Positions 1 through 11,825 of a DNA stretch of 64,000 nucleotides are shown here, one piece after another. This DNA comes from Stereum hirsutum FP-91666 SS1 (lineage: Eukaryota > Basidiomycota > Agaricomycetes > Russulales > Stereaceae): NCBI RefSeq assembly GCF_000264905.1, contig NW_006763156.1:36987-100986 (forward strand), read 5' to 3'. The notes beneath the pieces are model-generated. The model did not search any database. It was not told the DNA's origin and saw nothing but the letters and a program-made list of their open reading frames with translations. Numbering within the stretch: position 1 is the stretch's first letter; each line of letters opens with the position of its first letter. The position numbers and the translations under genes were made by a program.

Positions 1-3
1 GGA

Positions 4-22
4 GGGGGGGGGGGGGGGGGGG
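4..22. repeat. poly-G homopolymer run
   Basis: There are 19 consecutive G residues at the very start of the window. It may be a genomic mononucleotide run or a homopolymer or gap-edge artefact; the sequence alone cannot decide. The rest of 1-602 shows no gene I can support. Confidence 0.9.
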
Positions 23-602
23 TTTAAAAAATCGATTATATTTGTATAGCGCCGACGCGGGTCAGGGGCGCTGGGAGTGTACGCTACTAGTCAACTAACT
101 AAATGTAAAGTTGGTAAATACTGTAGATCTCTATGAAAAGAGTAGGGGAGGGATTTGAAACGGTTTACCACATCACAGACCGCAGTTTGGCCGGACCACT
201 CATAGGTTACAGATGCCGACCTAGCGAAATGTTTTGACCGAGCGCCGAGTTATTTCTTTCTTTCGAAAGACCACTCGAAAATGGACTATATACGACGGTG
301 AAATTTTCGGTCCGTCGCGTGACTTTACTGCACACTGGCGTGGCGAATTCCGCACCTTCAAATTTTGGACTCTGTCACAAATGGATGGAGAACCGGCTCA
401 AACGGCACATCACTTATTATATCTGATACCATTGGAAAAGACCTCAAAACATCAACCGCGACAACCCGTCGATGGATAGGGTGAAGCATATGCATCAAAT
501 ACAATGTGATTACGGGACTGTTTCTGTGCCGGATGACATGCCGGTGTCTCATTCGTCGGACGCGTCTCATGCCCTGTCCTATCCGGTCTCTTCACTCCAT
601 GA

Positions 603-1178
603 TTACCTAGGGTCCCTCCCATAGTGCAGCTCCCGAGTGTACCGCGTAGTGGTGACGGAAGACAGGATTGACTGTAGCCGAGCTTTCGTTACAATAGTAT
701 CGTTGAGGGCACCGATATCCACCAAATATTCCAGAACGTTAAAGATGCATGTGATGCAGTTACCGAACGGTCGCTTCGGCTCCCAGGACTGGAAGGCGGT
801 CAGGATTCCCATGCGGGCACCCGCGTTATAGTGTCCCAATTCATACAACGTCCAGTGCTGGATACTTTGGCTGCCGTTGGGCCGAAAGCTAAACCGGAAT
901 AGGTAGGGGTTCGTTATAGCGGCCTTCTCGTCATTGTTCTGTCTGATCTCGATGACCTTGTAGCCTTTATGAACTTGAGTGGTTTCTGTGTCGTATGCGG
1001 GCCAAACAACGCAATAATGCAGAATCTGCCTGTTCACGTCCCGGTGTATGACGAGAGAGACGGGAAGGTCGCGATTCACGTAAGCCACGGGTCGGCCGTC
1101 TGGCCAGATGTTGGGGGACTCGGGAGCAGCGCAAAAGCTCATCATAGCCTTATCCCTTTCCTCATTGAAAGTCAGCAT
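603..1178 (-). CDS. hypothetical protein, 191 aa
   Basis: I do not recognise this protein. The ORF is intact from an ATG (start LTFNEERDKAMM) to TAA. It has no signal peptide or obvious membrane segment, and is mixed alpha/beta in character with several Trp and Tyr (QHWTLYELGHYNAGARMG, then CITCIFNVLEYLVDIGAL). Support for a real gene comes from upstream on the same strand. A TATATAAAG box lies at 1331-1339. A well-formed intron in the 5' UTR (about 1180-1235, donor GTGAGC, branch ATAACTAAT, acceptor TTCGAAG) ends one base before the ATG. A GTAATC donor overlaps the stop region, so a further 3' exon cannot be excluded. Function unknown. Confidence 0.5.
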   Translation of the reverse strand: MLTFNEERDKAMMSFCAAPESPNIWPDGRPVAYVNRDLPVSLVIHRDVNRQILHYCVVWPAYDTETTQVHKGYKVIEIRQNNDEKAAITNPYLFRFSFRPNGSQSIQHWTLYELGHYNAGARMGILTAFQSWEPKRPFGNCITCIFNVLEYLVDIGALNDTIVTKARLQSILSSVTTTRYTRELHYGRDPR

Positions 1179-1330
1179 GCTTCGAAGAAAAGAGGATTAG
1201 TTATAATTTGTACAGAAAGTCGTGATTGTGCTCACATTTGCTTAGTATGTGGAGGAGGCGATTATTCCGTTGGATGGTCAGGAAAAGAGATGCTGCGAAG
1301 ATGAGTGGTCTGAAGGGCGATGGTAAGCGG

Positions 1331-1339
1331 CTTTATATA
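1331..1339 (-). promoter_or_regulatory. TATA box of the 191-aa hypothetical gene
   Basis: TATATAAAG on the minus strand, about 155 bp upstream of the ATG at 1178. A 5' UTR containing the 56 bp intron accounts for the distance. Confidence 0.5.
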
Positions 1340-1559
1340 GCCAGAGAGTGCTGACGCGCACCGAAAGCCCACCCTAGGACGAAAACATGGTGCATTCCGA
1401 CAAAGGGTACAATGAACTAGTTGGAGGCGGACGATCGTGGACACCTCATGTTCAGGAAGTTACGAAAGGAGACAAAAGGAAATCTCACGAACCAATGTCC
1501 CACAGTAAGCACAAGCCGATCCGCCCACAGTCTTCGCGATGGCGTGTCACTGACGAGCC

Positions 1560-1950
1560 CCGATATGGAAAGGAGTCTAGGAAGCAGTTACCTCATCTAC
1601 GTCGTCTCTGTGAGCCACTGAATCCGATAGTGGCGCGAAGAAATTCAGAATTCGTCTTGGATATATTAGGAACAAGGGCTTGTCCGCTTTCGGCTTTCTT
1701 GACGGTAATAAGGGGGGAGCACAGGCTCAGGTGTGGAACTTTCCGCTTGAATAATACCTCGCATCATGGAGCTTCTCATAAGACCACATCAAACACAAGA
1801 AGAAGAAGTACGGCAACATACCTTACACATGCCACGGGCCAGATAGCCCATACCTAAATGGCTCGTTAAGAGTACTAGGACAAGAACGAGGAGTGCTTGC
1901 GGCATAGAGCTGGACGAGAAGGATATGGAGCATGAGATATAGCATGAGCT
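1560..1950 (-). other. possible remnant of a small secreted-protein gene
   Basis: On the minus strand an ATG near 1905 opens a strongly hydrophobic leader (MPQALLVLVLVLLTSHLG) that runs into a GTATGT donor. After a possible 80 bp intron, an in-frame stretch (RKVPHLSLCSPLITVKK...) stops soon afterwards. A second overlapping frame starting near 1943 also encodes a leader-like peptide (MELMLYLMLHILLVQLYAAS). I cannot close a convincing full gene, so this is either a small secreted peptide gene or a decayed one. Confidence 0.22.
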
Positions 1951-2019
1951 CCATATGGCTTAAGTCAATTTCGAGAGCCTAGTACAACTCGGGGTGAGTT
2001 GGGTGGCCGAAAGCTGACG

Positions 2020-2760
2020 ACAAGGATAAGCACGACAAGCCGAACCGACGCACCAGATGTTTGGAAGTTTTTGAAGCTGCATTCATCCTTGGGCTGGCAT
2101 CAAAATTGCCTTCGATAGTTTTGTTGTGGCGTCCGTAACCTTCGGTCTTGTCCCCTTTTTCGTTGCTGGTACCTTCTTGCCTTACACCGACGAAGCCTGG
2201 CCGAGTACTCCTGAAAGTGACGCCGTCAGTACGGATCGTGCATGTGTGCTTACAAACAGGTATGAGAACGTTAACAATACGAATGGAGAACAAGACGAAG
2301 AGGTGCACGCTTCGCACAGCGGCGGACTCCAAGAACAGTTGCAAGGCTCGAAAGCCAGCAAATTATACGCATTGCTATGCACATCGAGAGAGGAACACAG
2401 CGATCATGATGCTCACGAATCGCGGATACGGCCAATTATGCCACCAGCACCCTCCCGCTACATCAAATATCTCTACTATTATGCCAAATGGAGTCCACGA
2501 AGCGGACTCCTCGAGCAAGTATCTTGCACTCTGATATCTAGCCTCGTTGGATTCCATCACAGCCAGGCGTTGCATGCATACCGCTTGGCGGAAAGGAGAT
2601 GCGATACAATCAGCCTTGGTGGAACAAGATTCAGAGGTTTCGACACACGTCGAAGTTGCCACGCCACTGGGAGTAGGATGGGAATGAACGGTTCGCCGAG
2701 AGCACAGGACAAGTAAGCTGAGTCTCGAAAGATAATGGATGAGAATCGAAGAGCATCCTA
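2020..2760 (-). pseudogene. fragments of a fungal seven-helix membrane protein
   Basis: Minus-strand segments separated by plausible introns read like the second half of a basidiomycete 7-TM protein. One is a hydrophobic helix with a linker (PILLPVAWQL ... RLIVSHLLSAKR). It is joined over a GTATGC...CTAG intron to YQSARYLLEESASWTPFG. A further segment reads LFLESAAVRSVHLFVLFS. The xxESAxx motif before a hydrophobic stretch is common in such families. It occurs twice here, and no continuous reading frame from start to stop could be assembled. I therefore call this a decayed or badly fragmented copy rather than a gene. Confidence 0.3.
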
Positions 2761-3690
2761 TTACGCCTTATTCGTCTAACGCAGGGTGGCGACGAATTCA
2801 GTGGTAATGGTCAAGACCGAGGCGAAAACCGAGAAGACCCCTAATCTGTTCTTCAAGCTCCAGCAGCAGGTCATGACGCCCATCACAGAACCAGCCTGCC
2901 GAGTCCAAGAACAAAATTGAGATCCAGGAAAGCGAAGTCTCCAGACGAAGAAATATCGAGGTCGACATGCATGATGCATGCAAGTTCGAAACGTTGACTC
3001 GGACGTCGAAGGAGGGGTAAAATCACTTTCACACCCAAACTCGGCCCGTGGGCGCTTCTGAGCCCCGCCACGCTCAGCGCTCAAATTTGCACGAAATCGC
3101 AAGACACGCCACATTGCGCCACATCTTAGCTCTGGGTCGTCGCTCTTGATAGGCCCTCGAAAATTGATAAACATGGCGAGGCTCATCAGTATCGATATCC
3201 AAGAAACAACCACGACAACATAATAGTACAAGTAAAATACAGGCTACTCCTAAGAGATGACTACAGTAGAAATACAAGAGCTGTAACGGTTCCTGTCAGT
3301 GTGACCGAACGACGATATGAACAATATTTACACAGGGGCAGAGACAGAGGCAGTAGAGTACAAATACAGAACCAAGAAAGCGTGCGACGAGGCGAATCGT
3401 GTATGGGATACAGTGACGGTATGCATATGCAAATGAGAAGAACAATAACACGAGGACCGTGAATCCGTGCGAGTGCATATGATGAATCGATAATACGAGG
3501 CAAAGCGAGGTCAGAAGTGATCAGTTTAATTCGAAGGTGAACGGGGTCTCCGCGCCCGTGGATATTGTAACACCACGAAGGAATATGAAGGAGAGAAATC
3601 AACGGCACAGATAAACGTTCCTACCAACACAAACGAGCGTCCTACCTCCTTGCCCTTACATACACCATACTCGGCAACACCCTCACCCTC
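2761..3690. other. intergenic region with paired CGCCACA motif
   Basis: No gene can be supported. Two direct copies of CGCCACA lie at about 3107-3123 (CGCCACATTGCGCCACA). This is one of the recurring intergenic motif sites of this window. Confidence 0.4.
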
Positions 3691-5468
3691 TCACCCAACC
3701 AACGAAGCCCTCGAACTGCTCCTCGACAAAGCGTCCAAAGTCCAGCTCGACAAACCCGAACCTATCGTACTCGAAGGCGAAAGCGACGCGCTCTTCAAGC
3801 TCGGAGAACTTTCGCTACTGGCGGTGACGCTACTGCTCTGAAGACTACTAGAGTCGGGTTTAACAGGACGAGCTATGTGTGAAGACGAGGCGTGGTTGGT
3901 AGAAGAGCGGGGATTGATTGGATTGGTGCGATACTTGAAAGGGCTGAGTGTGATACTGAACTTCGTAGGGATACCCTGAGTCTGAGCATGGGCGGAAGAC
4001 GTCGTCTTGCGAGAGGTGCTGGAGACATTGGGGAGATCAGAGGGCTTGGTACGCTGGGGAGACCCGGATGCTAAGTAATGTGAAAGGACACCAAAAAACG
4101 GGATGAAGACGTCAGAATTGGAATGACACGTGTTTTTGAGATTTTAGCGCGGGACGGGGGAGAGGACTAGCAGGAGATGAAGGGGGGAAATGATGGTTGA
4201 GCGAGTCTGACGAACGAGGTGGAGAAATGGTGCGCTCGTGATGATTGGTAGTAGATGTGGCTATAGATGGAGTAGCGGCGTCGGTAGAAGAAGATATTTC
4301 TGCGATATAATAATTCAAGACACGAAGAGAACGAGATAAAGATACGACGGGAGAGGGGGGCTTCTTTTTACGAGGTTTACGTGGAAGTGTAATGGGGGGT
4401 GCTACCGCACGAGTGGTAGTGGAACGGAGTGATCGTACACTATGGGAGGCAGGTGGACGTGGTTGAGGAGGGATGATTTTACGTGGGGTGAAGGGCATGG
4501 AGGGGGCAGAGGAGGACGAGGCAATATAGGATGAAGGCTTGTGATCTGGACAGGGGTGGAACGAGAACGAGTATTAGCGAAAGAGCTTACGAGTCGATGG
4601 AAGGTGAGTGGACTGGCTTTTCTGCATCCCTGACGTCGATGTCTTGCGAGTAATTGGGGATGTCGGGGAATGAGGAGTCAAACTGGAATGAGACTCTGAC
4701 GAAAGGAATGAGTGCGGCGTTCAAGAATAAACGGATGATCAAGGTAATGCAGAAACTGGCTTACTGCTAGAAGTAATACCATGGCCAGACCGGTAAGAGC
4801 TGGGAGGATGAGAAGTGCTCGTTCTCATTTTCTGTGAACATCATAAAAAATTTGTTCTAGCTGCTCGTCCGCCAAAACTGATATAATATGCTTACGGTAG
4901 GACTGGCAGGAGTCGAGCTCTTGGCGTGAGGTCTCTATAACAACACATTAATAACATTTTAGAAGGTGGCAATCGACGAACTCACGGAAGCCTTCGGGTT
5001 CGCATCCTTCACATCATTACGCGCCTTAGATATATCGCCGAGTCCTCCCTTTCTTCCTTCGCCGCCACCAGTCACCTTCACTTCCCTGGTCTCCTTTCTT
5101 CGTCCAATCACTCCCGCTTCCGATCCAGCCTTTTCATTCCCTCCTTCCGTCCCAGCTTCCCCTCCGGCGCCTATACCCTCCTTTCCTTTACCCTCCGCAG
5201 CACTAGCCTCCGAGTCCTCCTTGGAGCTCGTCCTAGCCACCTTCATCGACTCCGCATACCTCTCGCTAGCCGTAATGGCAATAGACCTAGTCAACGCATC
5301 CAGCTCATCCAGCGTGTACCTGGCTTCGGCACTGTTGACGCGTGAACGAGTTCCAGAGAGTGCGGCTTGGATGTTGCTGATGTCGGTTTCGAGGGTGGTG
5401 AGAAACGGGCTTAGGGGCTCGGAGTCGACGGCGGGCTTCTTATTCGACTCTTTGGTGGCAGACGGCAT
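3691..5468 (-). CDS. disordered Ser/Pro-rich protein with N-terminal coiled coil, 490 aa
   Basis: I do not recognise this protein. Six exons close in phase: 4986-5468, 4896-4934, 4765-4831, 4591-4695, 4130-4545 and 3691-4053 (1473 nt). The start is the ATG at 5468, 75 bp below a TATAAAA box; the ATG at 4828 lies inside exon 3 and is not needed as a start. Residues about 20-75 look helical or coiled coil (FLTTLETDISNIQAALSG, then YTLDELDALTRSIAITASE). A Gly/Glu/Lys-rich stretch follows at about 80-160. The C-terminal two thirds is low-complexity Ser/Pro/Thr/Arg with basic clusters (LPRKPRKKKPPSP), typical of a disordered nuclear or cytoskeletal adaptor. Every junction has a consensus donor (GTGAGT, GTAAGC) except the last (GTGTCA), so the C-terminal exon is the least certain. 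Confidence 0.6.
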
Positions 5469-5542
5469 GGCTGGCACTGAGATGAAGAGCTCAGAGGGGG
5501 TGGTTAGAGGGATGAATGAAGGGAAGGGGGAGATATGGGGCG

Positions 5543-5549
5543 TTTTATA
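5543..5549 (-). promoter_or_regulatory. TATA box
   Basis: TATAAAA on the minus strand, 75 bp upstream of the ATG at 5468. It is the main reason for placing the start of that gene there. Confidence 0.6.
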
Positions 5550-5973
5550 TGAGGCTGAGACTCGGAGGATCAGTGAATCATCATCGGTGACGACGTGTGG
5601 CGTCGAATCGGTGGCCCAACAGAGAAATCACGACACAATAGGCAAGCCGTTTTCCAAGAAGAGCGAGACAGAGAAATGTATTGTAAGAGGAGCATCCAAG
5701 AACGGCGACTGTCTTTTGAGTTCGCTTGGAGCGATGACGCTTCTTCGGGTCTAAGGACGGAGCCGGTCTCTCGGTCTCAGTGGCGTGGCGTGATGCGCCA
5801 CATACAATATCGTTTCAATACTTATTGTATAAATGAAGTCGTCAATGCTAGTACATCTGGCGTATAAAATTCTCTACAACAAATCGCCCACAGAACCAGA
5901 AGAAAAAAAACTTGATCAAGTCCGGCATCCAACAGTAAATGTCGGTGCAAAAGACACGCATCGTAACCTCCCG
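5550..5973. other. intergenic region with GTGGCG/CGCCAC palindrome
   Basis: This lies between the 3' end of the potassium transporter and the TATA box of the neighbouring gene. It contains GTGGCGTGATGCGCCAC at 5785-5801, an inverted repeat with 6 bp arms. No gene seen. Confidence 0.4.
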
Positions 5974-8900
5974 TCATATCCGAGCGTTCACACCGATCCG
6001 GATGATCCTGTACAAACAACAAGTACTCAGCGTCAAGGTCTTCACAATCACCGGTCACAAGGCAACAGGATACCATCAATAACAAAAGGCAGTGAAAGAG
6101 ACACTCACTCATCCGGCGACCCAAGCCAATTTACCGTCTCCGGGAACATAACACACAACCTCGCATACACATCTTCGATGAGCATTTTCCTCACGTAATT
6201 GACTATGGGCGACAGTCGACCGCCTTCGATAGGGCGACTGAGGACTTCGTAGTGCGGAATACTGTCATATTCGGCCAATTCGAAGAACAAAGAACGAAGA
6301 GTAAGTCGAATTGCGCAGAAACGGGGAGGAGGAGAACGAGTCGTGGATGGCGTGGGTAATGGGTCGAAGGTGAGATGGGAAAGATGAGGGACATACACAT
6401 GCGTGAAACTGCTAGCCACACTATTCACGTTCTTGATCTGCTCCTCCGCCAGCTTCGGACTCGACCGGGACTCGATTGCGCATATGCGTTTTACGACCTC
6501 GCTAACCTATAGATACATCGCACATTTTCAATAACCATGTTGACCAGGGAATCGAATAGAAGGAAGCACATACATCGAGTTGGAACTCTTCCCGGAATCC
6601 CAGGTAACATGAGACGCCGTAGAATCCTGTGCAAGAAAGATCGTCAGAAGTCTTGGATGACATTGATATATAATGAGGAAAGGACGTACCAGAGACCGAC
6701 TCGATCTTATCCACGACATACCGGTCTTCTGCGTCGACTCGGGCAATGGGAAGCGTGTGGACCGACAAGAACACCTGCAAACCACAAACAACAGATCTCT
6801 CAGAGGACAATACTTTCGCAAGGGATATAAGACCACTCACCACGACCCTAGGCAAAGCAGGCCAAGATCTAATGAAACCTAGTCAATCATATGCATTTAG
6901 ATTCGATGTCTTGAATTTCGATGATAGAAAGGCTAGACTTACTAACGAACGAATGTGGTACCCCCCTCTCATGCGTCATTCTATGGAAAACAGCAAGCAC
7001 AGGCAACCTTCCCAACTCCCTCTTCTCATCATCTCCATCCATATCGGCGCCGCCTACAGTACAATAATACGTCACGTCCCTCAACAACATCTCGTCGTGT
7101 CCCTCATCTTCGTTCATAACACCGAAGCGCGTTTCGGGATGTATGGGGTACTGGACCGAGTTGGAGTTGCCATTTTCGTTTGAGGTATGGGGATTCGCCT
7201 GTTTCTCGTGGCCGTGGGTGGAAGACGAAGTGCTGATAAATCGGTCGAGAGTACGACGGGATGCTCCGTCGAATCGTTCTTCGAGACCTTTGGCCCAAGT
7301 CCAGAAGAACATGAGGATCCATCTAAAATAATGATTCAAATGTGAGCGAGTGTGCACAGGATGTATACGATAACGCTCGACGCGTAGAATGAGCATACAG
7401 GATTGCACCGAGCATGAGCGGGACCCAAGCTCCCTCTGGCACTTTCTTCAGCGCTGCACCCCAGAACAAACCTACACGCATCCACCCTTTAGCATATTGT
7501 GCACTGATATCATTGTGGGTACGAACCGTCAATGAAGCCGAAGAAGACGAAGTACGCAAGTCCTACGATGATAGGCAGTTGTTTCACGTAGCGGCATTGA
7601 ATGGCTATGAGGACCGTAGTAGAGAACATAACTGTCGACACTGCGAATCTGCAGGGTCAACGTTGTCAGAAGGTGACCGAAGTGAAAAATCATTATGACA
7701 TGAAGAGAACGAACCCGTATGCATTGGTCAATTGCGCGGAGCTTTTGAACGCGGCGACGACGATGATGGTCGCGATCATGACTGCATTAGATTTTTGACC
7801 TGATCAGTACCAAGGATCGACAGTTAGACAGGAAGAAAGGATGGCTCACGGATCCAGTTCACAGCAGGAATGTAGACTTGTCCCTGTAGTGTCTCTGAGG
7901 TTGACTTCATCCTCAAACTACGGAAGAAGCCCAAAGATATCGAAGAGAAGTGTGAGTCGACGTTGAAAATATGATCTCAGGAGGCGAAAGACGCACGGAG
8001 GCAGACTCTTCATATTCACGAGCTGCTGCGTGAGACTGAACGTCCCTGTGATCATAGCCTGCGACGCTATGAGCTTTTAAAATTATCCAGCGTCAGTAAC
8101 ACAGAATCTCATCCATTGAAAGGTGACCGCTTACCGTGGCGAGGATCGCAAACACATACATGATCCTACACCACATACGCACACCATTCATCAGCTAACT
8201 TCTCTAATCAGCCAGAGCGAGACGGAACTACACACCAGAACAACGGCCCATTCGAACTCCCTGGTATAGTCGTATAGAAGATATTTGACATCACGGCTTC
8301 GCCATCCGCGATCACTCTTGCGCCTTGACCAAGGTATGCCAGTATGAGACAGGGATAGACGAGGCCAATAAAAGATATTTGGATGGAGGTCATGTTGAAT
8401 TGTCCGAGACTGTCCGATAGACATATGCATGTCAGCAAAACTTTGGACCACGAAAGGAAGGTGGGATAATTACTTGGCGAAGAGGGCTTCACAACCGGTC
8501 ACAGCCAACAAGACGCCGGCAAGGAGGTCGTAGTTTCCAGTGCGGACGAAATCTACGAGTAAGCGTGCATTAGTACGTCTGCGTGCGCTTTGAAATAGGA
8601 CAGGGACATACATTCGATGGCTCTTGACGGATCATATGCCCTCCAGATTCCGGGGAATGTGACGATGTTCACGATACCGGTCGCAGCGAGAAGTAGAAGC
8701 CACACAAACGTGACTGGATGAAAGGATATGGGTCAGAGTGACGCGAGAAAGCTGGATGGCATAGAGCTTACTGGGTGCGAACAGAAACCCAAGGCGACTC
8801 GTTCCGAGGGGTTGAGCAAGGAACAGGACGATTATGAAAGCCTAGAATGACCTGGTAAGAAAGTGAAAGTATACGAACAATAATCGTGTAAGTGATGAGG

Positions 8901-9853
8901 ACATACGATTGAAATAGGAGTGACATCGCTCGATACAGACGGTTTGGCGACAGCTGTAGAGAATCGACACGGGGAAGGTCAAAATAGGGCTTCTTTTCAC
9001 GGCTGTCACAGAGTTACTCACCAATTCCACCAACAGCGCTCGTTACCGAGACAGCACAAGTGAACACACCGTCCGCCATCGTGAGAGCCGTTCCGAACAA
9101 CGACTGCCGGGATACTGATGGTCAGTGATCGCGAGGTCCAGAACACTACACACACGAAAGCGCTCACCCAAGCAAGCAAGACCCATCTCAGTTTCTGCGG
9201 AGCCCTCAGCGCCATTTTGTGGCCTGCGGTGAGCATCGAATCGCGTGTCGGAGCCGTCTCAAATGCTTTGGGCGGATAAAGGCCTTGATACAAGGCGAAC
9301 GTCCCACCTTCGCCTAATACGAGGATATACTTGTGAGATTGCATACCCTGACGCACTGGACGAAGCATCGTATACCTTCGTGTGTTCCAAAGCGAAGACA
9401 AATTATGACCTGTTAGCAAGACGTTGTTAGTATTCAGGAATATGGGAGGGCTTCAATCGCGGACGCACGTATTTGATGAGAGGCACGAGGGTGAGCGACC
9501 ACACAATAGCGCTGAGTCCACCGATTACATCCTCCTTGCTCGGGACAGGACCAGATGCAGACCACAATCCATTCAGCACATAGAGTGGAGAGGTACCAAT
9601 GTCAGAGTAAATAATGCCTATGGACACCCCCGATGCGCCCGAAATGAGTACAAACGTCCTGGGAGGGAGACAAGAGGAAGAGCGTACCGAGGGCTTGGAA
9701 GCTTAGGAGGATTAACCCGACTCCGCTGGCGCGTAAGGCCTGTCGACGCATACCGTGGTCAATGACTACTCTCTTCTCCCCGATACTAAGTTCGTCTGGT
9801 GCGGGAGCAACATCGCCGTGGCCGTCCTTTGACAAAGTAGTGTGGGACGCCAT
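5974..9853 (-). CDS. HAK1: HAK/KUP-family high-affinity potassium transporter
   Basis: A plasma-membrane K+ uptake protein of the KUP/HAK/KT family (K+/H+ symport in characterised fungal members). The N-terminus has IIYSDIGTSPLYVLNG, the KUP hallmark, then the first-loop motif GEGGTFALYQGLYPPK. Next comes a segment LFGTALTMADGVFTCAVSV that aligns with the family block GTSMVIGDGVLTPAVSV. Several hydrophobic segments follow, including IQISFIGLVYPCLILAYLGQGA, and then a cytoplasmic tail. Twelve or more short introns interrupt it; the first is 9618-9687 (exon 1 ends LILLSFQALG). The last intron is 6008-6108, after which the frame reads DEIIRIGVNARI and stops at 5974. Ignoring that intron would wrongly end the protein at 6105. 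The ATG at 9853 starts ASHTTLSKDGHG. I see no frame break, so the gene looks functional. Confidence 0.93.
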
Positions 9854-11825
9854 CCAGAGTATAAGAGGCGGACTAGTGAGCAGAAGGTAATACTCGAGAA
9901 CGACGAGACAATTGATGGAGCGCGCAGAGTCTGAAGGAAGCGAGGAGGGAAAGAATAAACTGGTATCGTGGGTAGCCTTAAGTACCGTGCGGGCGGCTTA
10001 CTGGATGAGATGATCTCACCGCCGTCTTGTCCCCTATGGATCGACAGCGTCCTCAGTAATCTTATCCATTTCACTCCATCCTAGACGTTGATCAGTGATA
10101 CAGACGTCGAGAACTTTCGTACCTCAGGCAATAGCAGACGGATCACGAAAGGACGGAGCTTCTGACTGCTTCTGCGCAGTGCATAGCCCGCGTCAAAGCA
10201 AGACTGCCAAGCGTCCGTGCGCCCAGCCGAACAGATCAAGAATGCCTCCCCCTGCACCGTGAACAAGCGCGTACGCCCGTTATCGTGGAATGGCGAATAT
10301 CCCGCTACCTTCAAGTGGAGGTTGGCGCCGTCACAACAACGCCGCGAAATCCGTACACACCGTGGAAACAAAATCGGATGTGGAGGGAAAATCAGATGCA
10401 CCAGCACCGGATGTTACACGAGCAGAGTCTCAGTCCTCTGGCGAATTCCCCTCTACCAGGGGCCTGTCAATACGGAGGTATGTATCACCATACGGATTTA
10501 TGGCTCGCCGTGGAAAAATGCAGAAAGAAATGGTGGCCAAATAATGTACAGACAGGAGACAAAGTTCCACGCACGGCGAATATCCCTCTCTCCCCTTGGT
10601 CCGTGCGCATGCCTTGCCAGTGAGCGAATTCCGCCAGAGGGGTTGGGGGTGCGCGGGGTGAACGTGCTTCAGCGATCAGGCTCTCCAGCTTCGGGCTTGC
10701 ATGCAGTGCATTTCATCTGACATTTTTTACGATGAGGAGCAAAAGGGCACAGTAATGATGTCGGGGGATCTGGCGGACTCTCCGTTCTGGCGGTTCCACT
10801 CAGGAGGTTTGTCGTTGTTATTAGCAGCCTCAAAGGCTGCTCCTCGACTTCGAGCAGGACATAAGTACAGAACTAGGTATATTGTGAAACCCTCAGTCTG
10901 CTTGTATGGAGATGACCGAACTCGTGGACCAGAAGGCGACGCGAGTCCCATTTCGAGCGTTGGATGATGGTGGAAGGAGATCAAGTTCAACACGACATCC
11001 GATTTGGGAATCACCGGCGGTGTGGCACCACGGCAACTTCCGTTCTCGTATCCGCGGTGTGGCCTGCCATACATACCACTTCAGCTAACCATTTGTTGCT
11101 GTACTATTGTCCTCAGGTCTAGAGGAGAGGTTCAGCTGCAATAGATGCCACGAGAAATAGCATCTGCTGGTAGATACTGAATCGGAGAAAACCTCCGCAG
11201 TACTACAAAGACGCCAGTGGGCGCGTTCTTGCTTCAGTTCATCCGGGCAACAAGATGGTGTCTATTTTAGAAGGTAAAGTTTTGGCTATATCAATACATT
11301 TTTGTTCACTGAGACGGTGGGATAAGCTATAAGTACATGACTGATGATTGCGGGATGGTGAAACATAACGGTTTTCTTTAATGCCGACACCGGGTAGACT
11401 CTAGCTAAGAAACGGAAGACGAGGGGCAAGGGGGGGCGTATGAGAGAGTTATCGCTAATACAGATACTTGGTGGTCAGGATACAAAGAGATGTAAGGCAT
11501 CTGGAGAAAGGAAAGATGGGCGATGAAAGTCTAGGTTATCAACGGCTGGCACCAGGCCAGCCGAAAAGCTCGAGGTCTACGAGCACGATCGACGTTGAGA
11601 AGCGATTGCATGCGAAGGTAAAGCGGAGTACGTGGACGGTGAATGGGCAGAGCGGGGAAGAATAGGCAAGGTCTAGGGGCTCGTGAAGGTGGCGCCAGTC
11701 GTAAAGGTCGTGAAATATATAGATTCAATAATGATACGTCAAAGCTACAAAGAATCTTCATGAGTCTATGAGGGTCTCTGATTATGAGGCAAAGATCAAC
11801 GCACCAACTCCGTAAAGACAGCGCC
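9854..11825. other. intergenic region, no supported gene
   Basis: This gap of almost 2 kb holds the 5' region of the potassium transporter and the 3' region of the RhoGAP gene. An open minus-strand stretch at about 9930-10345 could be spliced over a 42 bp intron but has no ATG, so I do not call it. A GTGGCGCCA site lies at about 11689-11697. Confidence 0.4.

Noticed and set aside
4959..5468. Separate 169-aa gene ending at 4959, next to a second gene starting at 4828
   Set aside because: A GTGAGT donor before the stop and phase-0 exons at 4896-4934 and 4765-4831 join the two into one reading frame.
4966..5754. 262-codon plus-strand open frame
   Set aside because: It lies antisense to the 3691-5468 gene, whose six exons close in phase and which has a TATA box.
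9930..10407. Minus-strand open stretch that can be spliced over a 42 bp intron (RLLLPE joined to DGVKWIRLL)
   Set aside because: No ATG in frame and no upstream exon found. It overlaps the promoter side of the potassium transporter. A coding exon cannot be excluded, but the evidence is too thin.
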